Source of the DNA: JAWLBM01 sp041687675
GTDB lineage: Bacteria > Pseudomonadota > Alphaproteobacteria > Rhizobiales > Pleomorphomonadaceae
DNA: 15,182 nucleotides
Reading direction: 5' to 3'
NCBI GenBank assembly: GCA_041687675.1
Contig: JAWLBM010000064.1
Coordinates: forward strand, 1 to 15,182
The notes under the pieces were generated by a model. It searched no databases and was not told the origin of the DNA. It saw only the letters and a list, made by a program, of their open reading frames with translations. This document shows, one piece after another, positions 7,453 to 13,929 of the stretch. Position 1 is the first letter of the stretch. The number at the start of each line of letters is the position of its first letter. The position numbers were made by a program, and so were the translations under genes.

Positions 7453-7503
7453 CCGCCATCGCCGCGGCCGTTTCGCTGCCGATGCGGGCCGCCGGACGAA
7501 AAG

Positions 7504-7528
7504 GGCCCGGGCGACGGTCGCCCGGGCC
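7504..7528. terminator. Bidirectional terminator
   Basis: GGCCCGGGCGAC (7504-7515) and GTCGCCCGGGCC (7517-7528) are exact inverted repeats; about 11 bp can form around a CGG loop. On the minus strand the stem is followed by CTTTTCG; on the plus strand by TTCAAGTT. It lies between the converging acetyltransferase gene and small exported-protein gene, and suits both. Confidence 0.85.
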
Positions 7529-7560
7529 TTCAAGTTCTGCTGTCGTGGAGCTTCGGCGGC

Positions 7561-7776
7561 CTACTTCGCCGAGGTGTCCGGGGCGTCCGCCTCCGCCCTG
7601 GTGTCGGCCGGCAGGGCCGGCGGCACGAGGGCGGCGACATCGACCTCGGAGGCCTCCGCCGCCGGCGGCGGGGTGGAGGCCATCTTCATCGAGGAGTAGG
7701 CGCACTGGGCTGAAGCCGCGCCGGCCGTGAAGGCGAGCGCCGCGAACGCGAGCGAGAGTCGGGTGAGGACGGTCAT
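7561..7776 (-). CDS. Small exported protein, unknown function
   Basis: 71 aa. A short positive N-terminus, a hydrophobic stretch (about 6-20) and the cleavage-like sequence AGAASA before Gln24 indicate a Sec signal peptide. The mature part, about 48 aa, has one cysteine (Cys25) right after the cut, is rich in Ala, Pro, Asp and Glu, and looks disordered. The cysteine is at +2, not +1 of a lipobox, so a lipoprotein is unlikely. The ATG at 7776 was chosen because AGAGGAGA lies just upstream; an overlapping ATG at 7780 is in another frame. No family is recognised. Confidence 0.7.
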   Translation of the reverse strand: MTVLTRLSLAFAALAFTAGAASAQCAYSSMKMASTPPPAAEASEVDVAALVPPALPADTRAEADAPDTSAK

Positions 7777-7887
7777 CCATCGTCTCCTCTTGTTGCGACC
7801 CGGCAGCGTCCTGCGGCCGGCGTCCCGAAATGGTACCACCGGGCCGGCTCGCTGACGTCCTGACATTTGCGTGATCAGGGCGAACGG

Positions 7888-8820
7888 TCAGCGGCGGCGA
7901 CGGTCGAGCAGGGTGAAGAGGCCGACCCCGCCGAGCACCAGCGCCGTGCCGGCGAGGTCGGCCGGCGTTATCGCCTCGCCGAGGATCGCCCAGGCGAGCG
8001 CCAGGGTGAACACCGGGCTCAGGGTGCCGATGGTGGCGTTGGCGGCCGCCGAGATCATCATCAGCGCGGAGTTCATCAGGTAGGTCGGCAGCACCGTCGC
8101 CAGCACCGCCACCGCCAGCGCCGCCAGGAGCGCGTCGGACGGCACGGCGAGGGCGGCGACCTGGTGGGTCAGCGCGAAATGGACGAGCACCCCGGCGGTC
8201 GCCCCGCCCATGGCGAGGGCGCTGAACATCGCCGGCCCGAGCTTCACCACCATGGGCTTGGCGATCAGCTGGTAGAGCGCGAAGGCCACCGCCGAGGAGA
8301 GCACCCAGGCGGTGCCGACGGCGATCGCCGATCCCTCCACCGCGAAGTCCGACAGGAACACCACCGCGAGCCCCGCGTAGGAGATCGCGAAGGCGCCGAG
8401 GGTGTGGACGCGCAGCGGCTGGCCGAAGAAGGCGGCGCCGAACAGAACCACGAACAGCGGATAGGTGAACAGGATCAGCCGCTCGAACTGGGGCGACAAG
8501 GTCTCCAGACCCTTGAAGTCGGCGAAGCTTGCAAACCAGTAGCCGATCAGGCCGGCGCCGAAGGCGGCGAGCACGGTGCGCGCGTCGAGCCTCAGCGCGT
8601 CCCCGCCGATCCGGCGGCGGGCGCTCCAGACGGCCACGGCCACGAACACCGGCGCCGAGAACAGCATCCGGAGGGCGAGCAGGGTCACCGCGTCCAGCCC
8701 CTCGGCGTAGGCGATCTTGATGATGACGCCCTTGGAGGCGAACAGGATCGCCCCGCTGGCGGCGAGCACGTAGCCGGTCAGCGGCGGCGGGACGGGAACG
8801 GCGTCGACGGGCGTGGACAT
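7888..8820 (-). CDS. DMT-superfamily (EamA) transporter
   Basis: A 310-aa inner-membrane protein with about ten hydrophobic segments arranged as two EamA repeats (about 15-155 and 165-303). The first repeat starts LAASGAILFASKGVIIKIAY, typical of EamA. The second ends TLSPVFTLALAWAILGEAITPADLAGTALVLGGV, the conserved 'P...LGE' pattern of the last helices. Members export or import amino acids and other metabolites; the substrate here cannot be told. The ATG at 8820 was taken, and an in-frame GTG at 8838 is possible; neither has a clear Shine-Dalgarno. It lies 49 bases downstream of xerC on the same strand and may be cotranscribed. Confidence 0.9.
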   Translation of the reverse strand: MSTPVDAVPVPPPLTGYVLAASGAILFASKGVIIKIAYAEGLDAVTLLALRMLFSAPVFVAVAVWSARRRIGGDALRLDARTVLAAFGAGLIGYWFASFADFKGLETLSPQFERLILFTYPLFVVLFGAAFFGQPLRVHTLGAFAISYAGLAVVFLSDFAVEGSAIAVGTAWVLSSAVAFALYQLIAKPMVVKLGPAMFSALAMGGATAGVLVHFALTHQVAALAVPSDALLAALAVAVLATVLPTYLMNSALMMISAAANATIGTLSPVFTLALAWAILGEAITPADLAGTALVLGGVGLFTLLDRRRR

Positions 8821-8869
8821 GGCGGACCGGCGTAGCACGGCGGCCGGACCGTCGCCAGCGGGCCGGCCC

Positions 8870-9820
8870 TCAGCGGGCGCGCGGATGCGCCTCGGCCCAG
8901 GCGGCGATCAGCCGCTCGGCGTCGACGGCGGTGTACATCTGCGTGGTGCCGAGGCTGGCGTGGCCGAGCAGTTCCTGGATGGTCCTGAGGTCGCCGCCGC
9001 CGCCGAGGAGGTGGGTGGCGAAGGAGTGCCGCAGCGCGTGCGGCGTCGCCGTCGGCGGCAGGCCGAGCGCGCCGCGCAGCCGCTCCATGGCGATCTGGAT
9101 CAGCCGCGGCCTGAGCGGCCCGCCGCGGGCGCCGACGAACAGCGGCCCGTCGCCGGCCAGCCTGAAGGGGCAGAGGCGGAGATACTCGGCGACGGCGGCG
9201 CCCACCTGCGGCAGCACCGGGACCATGCGGGTGCGTCCGCCCTTGCCGGTGACCCGCAGGCTGCCGCCCTCCGGCGGCGGCGCCTCGGCGCGGGCGAGGC
9301 CGAGCGCCTCGGAGATGCGCAGGCCCGATCCGTAGAGGAGCGACATCACCGCCGCGTCGCGGGCGGCGATCCAGGGCTCCGCGGTGACCTGGCTGTCCTC
9401 GTCCACCACTGCGACCGCATCGGCCACGGCGAGCGGCTTCGGCAGGCGCCGCGGCACCTTCGGCGTGCGCACCGCGTTCACCGCCGTGCTGTCGGCGAGC
9501 CCCCGCTTCTCGAGATGGCGCAGCAGCGAGCGCACGCCGGCGAGCGAGCGGGCCATGGTGGCCGCCCCGGCGCCGTCGCGCCGCCGGCCGGCGAGGAAGG
9601 CGCGGAAGTCGGCCGGTTTCAGGGCGGCGACCTCGGCGACGGAGGGCGGCCCGCCGAGATGGCCGGTGAGGAAGCGGGCGAACTGCTCGACATCGCGGCC
9701 GTAGGCCTCGACCGTCTTCGGCGACATCCGCCGGAGCGCGGAAAGGTCGCGCCGCCAGGCGGCGACCGCGGCGGCGAGGTCCGGGGCCATGACGACGAGG
9801 AAGGCGCGGTCGGCGGTCAC
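8870..9820 (-). CDS. xerC: Tyrosine recombinase XerC
   Basis: XerC acts with XerD at dif to resolve chromosome dimers at division. The 316-aa form (GTG start at 9820) has an N-terminal SAM-like core-binding domain (about 15-115) and a complete catalytic set: Arg168 (GSGLRISEAL), Lys193 (TGKGGRTR), His261 and Arg264 (HALRHSF), His287 (LGHAS) and Tyr296. Rhizobial XerC often has about ten residues before APDL, which favours the GTG. An ATG at 9790 (306 aa) is the alternative, and neither has a good ribosome site. The housekeeping role is inferred from the length and absence of nearby phage or integron signs; a different integrase paralogue cannot be fully excluded. Confidence 0.85.
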   Translation of the reverse strand: MTADRAFLVVMAPDLAAAVAAWRRDLSALRRMSPKTVEAYGRDVEQFARFLTGHLGGPPSVAEVAALKPADFRAFLAGRRRDGAGAATMARSLAGVRSLLRHLEKRGLADSTAVNAVRTPKVPRRLPKPLAVADAVAVVDEDSQVTAEPWIAARDAAVMSLLYGSGLRISEALGLARAEAPPPEGGSLRVTGKGGRTRMVPVLPQVGAAVAEYLRLCPFRLAGDGPLFVGARGGPLRPRLIQIAMERLRGALGLPPTATPHALRHSFATHLLGGGGDLRTIQELLGHASLGTTQMYTAVDAERLIAAWAEAHPRAR

Positions 9821-9884
9821 GGGCAGGCATCCGGGAGGGGCCGGGAATCGGCCCGGCTCCGATCTCCGATTGGTGGCGGCAAAA

Positions 9885-9944
9885 GCTGAATGCCCCATGA
9901 ACGCCGATCTCAGAACGGGTTCAGCCGACGGGGCGTAGAACGGG
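9885..9944. promoter_or_regulatory. Repeat-rich divergent control region between xerC and the small exported-protein gene
   Basis: GCTGAA (9885-9890) and TTCAGC (9920-9925) are inverted copies 29 bases apart. AGAACGGG occurs twice (9912-9919 and 9937-9944), with starts 25 bases apart. TGAATG and TGAACG lie between. They may be transcription-factor sites for the plus-strand gene. No factor is recognised. Confidence 0.3.
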
Positions 9945-10008
9945 CGGCATGGGGCGACGGCCGGTCGGCCGCCCGCAAAAGGTCCCCGCAAGGTCAAGGA
10001 ACCGAGCC

Positions 10009-10356
10009 ATGATCAAGACCCGTGTCATCGCCGCCCTGCTGTCGCTCGTGGTCGGCGCCGGCGCCATCGCCGCCGGGACCGCGCCCGCCGCCGCGGACGG
10101 CGCCTATTTCGGCTTCAGCTTCGGCGGCAACCCGTCCGTGCGCTTCGGCTACTCGGAGGGCTATCAGCGCCACTACGCGCCCTACCCGCCGGCCTACGGC
10201 CACTACCGCCCGGCGCCACCGCGCTGGGTCCCGCCGCCGCGCCGCGTCGAGATCTGCGAGCCGGTGTGGACCACCCGCCGCATCCACGACCGCTGGGGCC
10301 GCCTGATCAAGGTGGTGAAGGTGAAGCGGGACGAGTGCCGGCTGGTCTACCGCTGA
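10009..10356 (+). CDS. Small exported protein with Tyr/Pro-rich middle, unknown function
   Basis: 115 aa. The N-terminus is a signal peptide: positive residues, a hydrophobic core (about 6-22), then TAPAAA before Asp30. The mature part begins DGAYFGFSFGG, passes through a Tyr/Pro/His-rich stretch (47-78), and ends in a basic segment with two cysteines, Cys83 (VEICEP) and Cys110 (DECRLVYR), which could form a disulfide in the periplasm. Such proteins are common in rhizobia without known role. The ATG has AAGGA 8 bases upstream. The frame extends further upstream but would bury the signal peptide. It converges with bfr. Confidence 0.75.
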   Translation: MIKTRVIAALLSLVVGAGAIAAGTAPAAADGAYFGFSFGGNPSVRFGYSEGYQRHYAPYPPAYGHYRPAPPRWVPPPRRVEICEPVWTTRRIHDRWGRLIKVVKVKRDECRLVYR

Positions 10357-10367
10357 TCCGGCCGGAC

Positions 10368-10390
10368 CGGGGCGGCGCCGGGCCGCCCCG
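10368..10390. terminator. Probable bidirectional terminator
   Basis: CGGGGCGGC (10368-10376) and GCCGCCCCG (10382-10390) form a perfect 9-bp stem with a 5-base loop. It sits in the 42-base gap between two converging genes. No T-run follows on either strand, so it may act together with Rho. Confidence 0.55.
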
Positions 10391-10398
10391 AGGGGCCG

Positions 10399-10884
10399 TC
10401 AGTCGGCCTGGTCGGCCGAGGCGGCGTTGAGCAGGCCGTAGCGCTCCTCGCCGAGCTTGTCGAGGAGCGCGATCTGCGTCTCGAGGAAGTCGACGTGGCC
10501 CTCCTCGTCGGCGAGCAGCTCCTCGAACAGCTTCATGGTCACGTAGTCGCCCTCTTCGTTGCAGACCTCGCGAGAGCGCGAATAGGACGCCACCGCGTCC
10601 AGTTCGCCGGCGAGGTCCGCTTCCAGCACCTCCCTCAGCGATTGTCCGATGCGCAGGGGCGCCAGCGTCTGCAGGTTGGGGTGCCCCTCCAGGAAGATGA
10701 TCCGCGCGACGATCTTGTCGGCGTGGTGCATCTCCTCGACGGACTCCTCCCGCTCCTTCTTGGCGAGCTTCTGGTAGCCCCAGTCCTCCAGCAGGCGATA
10801 GTGCAGCCAGTACTGGTTGACGGCGCCGAGCTCCAGGAAGAGCGCCTCGTTGAGACGGGAGATCACACGGTCCTTGCCCTGCAT
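10399..10884 (-). CDS. bfr: Bacterioferritin
   Basis: Bacterioferritin is a 24-subunit cytoplasmic shell that oxidises Fe(II) and stores ferric mineral, with haem between subunit pairs. The 161-aa protein keeps all ferroxidase ligands at E. coli numbering: Glu18, Glu51, His54, Glu94, Glu127 and His130. It also keeps Met52, the haem ligand. The start MQGKDRVISRLNEAL matches the family. AGAGGAG lies about 10 bases before the ATG. The C-terminus (LLNAASADQAD) is short and acidic. bfd lies 128 bases upstream on the same strand. The gap holds a small stem, CCTGCC (10914-10919) with GGCAGG (10930-10935), whose role is unknown. Confidence 0.97.
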   Translation of the reverse strand: MQGKDRVISRLNEALFLELGAVNQYWLHYRLLEDWGYQKLAKKEREESVEEMHHADKIVARIIFLEGHPNLQTLAPLRIGQSLREVLEADLAGELDAVASYSRSREVCNEEGDYVTMKLFEELLADEEGHVDFLETQIALLDKLGEERYGLLNAASADQAD

Positions 10885-11012
10885 CGGTCGCTTGCTCCTC
10901 TGCTGTCTTCGCCCCTGCCAACGCACGTCGGCAGGCCCAGGATGCAATGAATGTCGAGGAGGATACATGGTGCGGCAGAAGGAGCCGGCCAGTGCGGCGT
11001 CCGGCGTCGCCC

Positions 11013-11252
11013 TCAGGCGGCCGCCGAGTCGTCCTCGAAGCTGACCGCCTCGCCGCAGCCGCGCCTCAGGTCGACCTGGGAGCGGATCACCTCGATGGCG
11101 TTCGGGAAGCAGCCGCAGCACTTTCCCCGCTTGCCGAGGGTCATGTAGACGAGGCCCGGCGTGATCACCCGGTGGCGGTCCACCGAGACCAGCTCGTCGA
11201 CGGTGCGCCGGATGGCGGCTTCGGTGATGACGTTGCAGTGGCAGACGATCAA
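11013..11252 (-). CDS. bfd: Bacterioferritin-associated ferredoxin
   Basis: Bfd is a small [2Fe-2S] protein that docks on bacterioferritin and passes electrons to reduce stored iron for release. The 79-aa protein has the CxC pair Cys4 and Cys6 (IVCHCN) and a CxxC pair Cys45 and Cys48, with an extra Cys46 between. The second pair is shifted by about seven residues from E. coli (38 and 41), as in other alphaproteobacterial forms. The start is TTG at 11252: an in-frame TGA lies just upstream and homology begins at the second codon. No Shine-Dalgarno is obvious. The acidic tail (SFEDDSAAA) extends beyond the Bfd domain. The order bfd-bfr supports the assignment. Confidence 0.9.
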   Translation of the reverse strand: MIVCHCNVITEAAIRRTVDELVSVDRHRVITPGLVYMTLGKRGKCCGCFPNAIEVIRSQVDLRRGCGEAVSFEDDSAAA

Positions 11253-11301
11253 GGCGGAAACCCGGGATCAAGGCAAGGTCGGCGGCGGGCCCGGAGGGCA
11301 C

Positions 11302-11317
11302 CTTCGATAAGTTGAAG
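11302..11317. promoter_or_regulatory. Imperfect palindrome upstream of bfd
   Basis: CTTCGATAAGTTGAAG has exact 4-base arms and a partial match inside, in a locally AT-richer stretch 50-65 bases before the bfd start. It is where an iron-responsive site could sit, but it does not match the Irr box (TTTAGAA-type), the Fur/Mur box or the RirA box well. Confidence 0.25.
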
Positions 11318-11360
11318 ATGGGGCACAGGTTACCGGCGGGTCAAGCCCGTGGAAATGCCG

Positions 11361-11387
11361 ACGGGCGTCCTGCCGCGGCCTGCCCGT
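11361..11387 (-). terminator. Possible terminator of the MAPEG gene
   Basis: ACGGGC (11361-11366) can pair with GCCCGT (11382-11387) eight bases beyond the stop codon. The loop (11367-11381) contains self-complementary GCCGCGGC. The minus strand then reads CGGCATTTCC, a weak T-tract. Support is moderate to low. Confidence 0.35.
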
Positions 11388-11394
11388 TCCCGCG

Positions 11395-11787
11395 TCAGCC
11401 GCTCGCCGCCGGCGCCCAGATCGGCGTCAGGAAGATCGCGATCGCCAGGGCGAGCGCCACCACCCAGAGGATTGAGCGCAGCGTCGCCCGGTCCGCCCAG
11501 TAGGCGAGGACGTAGCCGATCCGCGCGCCGACCCAGCCGAGGGCGAGGGCGTCGACCGTCGCCTGCGCGCCGCCCTGAATCGCCGCCACCAGCACCGCGA
11601 CGGCGAACAGCGGGAACGCCTCGAAGCCGTTCTCCATGGCGCCCCGGGCCCTCGCCCGGAAGCCCGAGCGCCAGTAGTCCGGGTCGCGGGGGCGGGCGTT
11701 GTCGAACGAGCGGTCCAGCTTTCCCGGGAAGACCGACAGGATCGGCAGCAGCGCGGCGGCCAGCAGGCACCAGTAGGCGATCGGCAT
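11395..11787 (-). CDS. MAPEG-family membrane protein
   Basis: 130 aa with four hydrophobic segments (about 5-20, 56-75, 78-97 and 105-124), the MAPEG topology. The family signature appears as RARGAMENGFEAFPLFA (46-62), with the Asn and Glu that bind glutathione in eukaryotic members. Bacterial MAPEG proteins are mostly uncharacterised; some are glutathione transferase-like, acting on lipophilic compounds in the membrane. The ATG at 11787 has GGGAG 8 bases before it. The frame is open much further upstream (to about 12657) but runs antisense through the next gene, so this start is preferred. It is divergent from the ArsC-like gene with a 258-base gap. Confidence 0.85.
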   Translation of the reverse strand: MPIAYWCLLAAALLPILSVFPGKLDRSFDNARPRDPDYWRSGFRARARGAMENGFEAFPLFAVAVLVAAIQGGAQATVDALALGWVGARIGYVLAYWADRATLRSILWVVALALAIAIFLTPIWAPAASG

Positions 11788-12045
11788 GCGGGCAACTCCC
11801 GTCCGTGTTTCCACCCCGGAACATACGCGGGGCGGAGACGTTTGGATGGCGCCCGCCGCATCCGCCGCGCCGTTGGCGTGGTCGATGCATGCAAACGAAC
11901 CCGACAGGTCGCCCGCAGGGGCGCGCACCGCCCGCCCGGACCAACCGGAGGCAGGCGGCCCGCGCGTCGTCATCCGGGCGACACGAGGCCGAGTCATCGA
12001 GGTGCCGCCGGCGCCCGCCGACTCGTCCGCCGAGTGGAGACCGGA

Positions 12046-12522
12046 ATGAAGCCGATCGACGTCCTGTTCCTCTGCGAGACGAACGCGGCGACGAGCCTGA
12101 TGGCCGAAGCGCTGGTGAACAGCCGCGGCGACATCCGCCTGCAGGCCTTCAGCGCCGGCAGGATGCCGGCGGAGCGCATGGTCGAGGAGGCCCGCGAGGT
12201 GCTGTCCGCGCGCGGCATATCGACGGACGCGCTGGAGCCGAAGTCCTGGTCGATCTTCTCCCTGCCCGGGGCGCGGCGGCCGGACCTGGTGGTCGACCTC
12301 GGCACCGTCTGCTGGACCCAGCCCGAGCTCGCCGCCCTCTCCGACGAGGCGCCGATCATGTGGCCCTTCGAGGATCCCGCCCTCGTCGGCCGCCCGGCCG
12401 CGCGCAGAAAGATGGTCGCGAGCGTCCTCGAGACCCTTGCCCGGCGGGTCGACCGCGAGCTCTACGCCCGCGCCGAGGCGATCGCCCGGCGGCGGCAGCC
12501 GGCCCTGAAGATGCCGGCCTGA
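12046..12522 (+). CDS. Low-molecular-weight phosphatase/ArsC-like protein with a degenerate phosphate loop
   Basis: 158 aa with the LMW-PTP/arsenate reductase fold: nucleophile Cys10 in VLFLCETNAATS, the usual SAGRMPAE segment (36-43), and the general-acid Asp110 in WPFEDP. The canonical loop is C-x5-R-S/T. Here the arginine that cradles the phosphate or arsenate is Thr16. Cys89 (LGTVCW) matches the position of a second ArsC cysteine, but no third cysteine follows, so the thioredoxin-coupled cycle looks incomplete. It may bind a ligand rather than catalyse, or use another residue. The C-terminal arginine-rich tail (about 143-158) looks unstructured. The ATG at 12046 has GGAG close by; a longer upstream frame is low-complexity. 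Call as a family member: firm; as an active enzyme: doubtful. Confidence 0.82.
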   Translation: MKPIDVLFLCETNAATSLMAEALVNSRGDIRLQAFSAGRMPAERMVEEAREVLSARGISTDALEPKSWSIFSLPGARRPDLVVDLGTVCWTQPELAALSDEAPIMWPFEDPALVGRPAARRKMVASVLETLARRVDRELYARAEAIARRRQPALKMPA

Positions 12523-12531
12523 TCCCCCGTC

Positions 12532-12570
12532 GCCCGACCCCCGCCGGGGAACCTCCCGGCCGGGTCGGGC
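12532..12570 (+). terminator. Large hairpin after the ArsC-like gene, probable terminator
   Basis: GCCCGACCC (12532-12540) pairs perfectly with GGGTCGGGC (12562-12570). Within the loop CCGGG (12544-12548) pairs with CCCGG (12555-12559). It begins nine bases after the stop codon. No strong T-run follows (GCTTGCTCC), so termination is likely but not certain. Confidence 0.5.
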
Positions 12571-12572
12571 GC

Positions 12573-12600
12573 TTGCTCCGCGACGCGGACCGCCTATCCT
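12573..12600 (+). promoter_or_regulatory. Candidate promoter of the LOG-family gene
   Basis: TTGCTC (12573-12578) and TATCCT (12595-12600) are 16 bases apart, directly after the hairpin and 22 bases before the ATG. The -10 fits an alphaproteobacterial housekeeping promoter; the -35 matches three of six. Confidence 0.4.
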
Positions 12601-12622
12601 CGGCGCGACAGCGGAGCCAGCG

Positions 12623-13399
12623 ATGACCGACGAAGCCGACATCCACCCCGACAACATCGCCCAGATGAACTCACCCTCCTACCGCCTCGCGGCGCTGGAC
12701 GAGGACTTCCTGCTCGGCGATTCGATGCGGGGCCTCCGGTTTCAGCTCGAATACGCCAAGGCGGAGGAGGCGCTGAGGGCGTGGGGAGTGCGCTCGACCA
12801 TCGTGGTGTTCGGCTCCGCCCGGGTGCGCGAGGACGGCCCCGGCGAGCACGGCCGCTGGTACCGCGAGGCGCGCGCGTTCGGCCGCATCGCCTCGCTGAA
12901 GGGCGGGGCCCTGCACCACGGTCCCGGCGGCCGTGACAACGTCATCGCCACCGGCGGCGGTCCGGGCGTGATGGAGGCGGCGAACCGCGGCGCCCGCGAG
13001 GCCGGGGCGCCGACGATCGGCTTCAACATCACCCTGCCGCACGAGCAGGTGCCGAACCCCTACACCACCCCGGAGCTCACCTTCCGCTTCCACTACTTCG
13101 CCATGCGCAAGATGCACCTCGCCATGCGGGCCAACGCGCTGGTGGTCTTTCCCGGCGGCTTCGGCACCTTCGACGAGCTGTTCGAGGTGCTGACCCTGTC
13201 GCAGACCGGCAAGGCGACGCGGATCCCGGTGATCCTGTTCGACGAGGGCTACTGGGGGGAGGTGGTCAACTTCGGGGCGCTGGTGCGCCACGGCGTGATC
13301 AACCCGGCGGACCTCGACCTCTTCCGCTATGCCGAGACCGGCGCCGACGCCTGGAACATCCTCACCGAGATGAAGGTCGGCACCCATCGCGCCTTCTGA
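12623..13399 (+). CDS. LOG-family protein (TIGR00730-type Rossmann fold, nucleotide phosphoribohydrolase-like)
   Basis: 258 aa. The two family signatures are ATGGGPGVMEAANRGA (109-124) and VFPGGFGTFDELFE (175-188). MRKMHLAMR (161-169) takes the place of the MHERK segment of plant LOG. Characterised members release the base from nucleoside 5'-monophosphates, including cytokinin precursors; older annotations as 'lysine decarboxylase' are wrong. An N-terminal extension of about 50 residues marks the longer bacterial subgroup, whose natural substrate is not settled. GGAGCCAGCG precedes the ATG. The terB-like gene follows after 71 bases. Confidence 0.9.
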   Translation: MTDEADIHPDNIAQMNSPSYRLAALDEDFLLGDSMRGLRFQLEYAKAEEALRAWGVRSTIVVFGSARVREDGPGEHGRWYREARAFGRIASLKGGALHHGPGGRDNVIATGGGPGVMEAANRGAREAGAPTIGFNITLPHEQVPNPYTTPELTFRFHYFAMRKMHLAMRANALVVFPGGFGTFDELFEVLTLSQTGKATRIPVILFDEGYWGEVVNFGALVRHGVINPADLDLFRYAETGADAWNILTEMKVGTHRAF

Positions 13400-13411
13400 G
13401 GTCATCTTCGC

Positions 13412-13439
13412 TTGTCTCCGCGCACGGGGCGGCTTAAAT
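13412..13439 (+). promoter_or_regulatory. Candidate promoter of the TerB-like gene
   Basis: TTGTCT (13412-13417) and TTAAAT (13434-13439) are 16 bases apart; each matches four of six consensus positions. TTAAAT also sits in the loop of GCGGC (13429-13433)/GCCGC (13440-13444). The LOG gene may instead read through. Confidence 0.3.
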
Positions 13440-13470
13440 GCCGCGGCGGACGACCTCGAGAAGGACGATG

Positions 13471-13890
13471 ATGGACATGGTGGCGGACCTCGGCATCCAC
13501 GAAGCGCTGATCTGGGTGATGGTGACGGCCTCGCTCGCCGACCGGACGGTGAAGGACGTCGAACTGGAGCAGATCGACCGCATCGTCGACCGGCTGCCCG
13601 TCTTCGAGGACTTCTCCGGCGACGTGCCCCGCATCGTCGAGGGCTGCGCCGAGCTGCTCGGCCGCGAGGAGGGCCTCGACGAGATCCTCGACCGCGTCGG
13701 CGATGCCCTGCCTGCGCGGCTGCACGAGACCGCCTATGCCCTCGCCGTCGAGGTGTCGGCGGTGGACCTCGCCGCCCCCCAGGAGGAACTGCGCTTCCTG
13801 CAGATGCTGGAGGATCGCTTCGAGCTGCCGAAGCTGGCGGTGGCGGCGATCGAGCACTCCGCCCGCGTGCGCTTCCGCAAGGCCTCCTGA
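13471..13890 (+). CDS. TerB-like (tellurite resistance TerB family) protein
   Basis: 139 aa, all-helical and acidic, matching the TerB fold: EALIWVMVTASLADRTVKDVE (11-31) is the first repeat with the acidic turn, and EVSAVDLAAPQEELRFLQML (94-113) is the second. TerB proteins bind divalent metal through such acidic turns; stand-alone chromosomal copies have no proven role in tellurite resistance, and no other ter genes are seen here. ATGs at 13438, 13468, 13471 and 13477 share the frame. AGAAGGA ends five bases before 13471, so that one was chosen. No signal peptide is seen. The methyltransferase gene follows after 39 bases. Confidence 0.82.
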   Translation: MDMVADLGIHEALIWVMVTASLADRTVKDVELEQIDRIVDRLPVFEDFSGDVPRIVEGCAELLGREEGLDEILDRVGDALPARLHETAYALAVEVSAVDLAAPQEELRFLQMLEDRFELPKLAVAAIEHSARVRFRKAS

Positions 13891-13929
13891 CCCTCCCCGA
13901 GCCCCGCCCTCCCGCCACGGTCGACCTCC

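Noticed and set aside
8870..9820. XerC as a sign of a phage, integron or other mobile element
   Set aside because: Length and catalytic set fit the housekeeping enzyme, and no attachment site, cassette array, phage gene or transposase is visible nearby.
9821..9997. N-terminal extension of XerC to about 375 residues
   Set aside because: Longer than the family, no homologous sequence, and it would cover the divergent promoter region.
11788..12657. Upstream extension of the MAPEG gene to 420 residues
   Set aside because: It is antisense to the ArsC-like gene and low-complexity; the ATG at 11787 has GGGAG and fits the four-helix family length.
12671..13918. Minus-strand open frame of 415 codons opposite the LOG and TerB-like genes
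   Set aside because: Composition of an antisense shadow (R, G, A, P); the plus-strand genes carry the family motifs.
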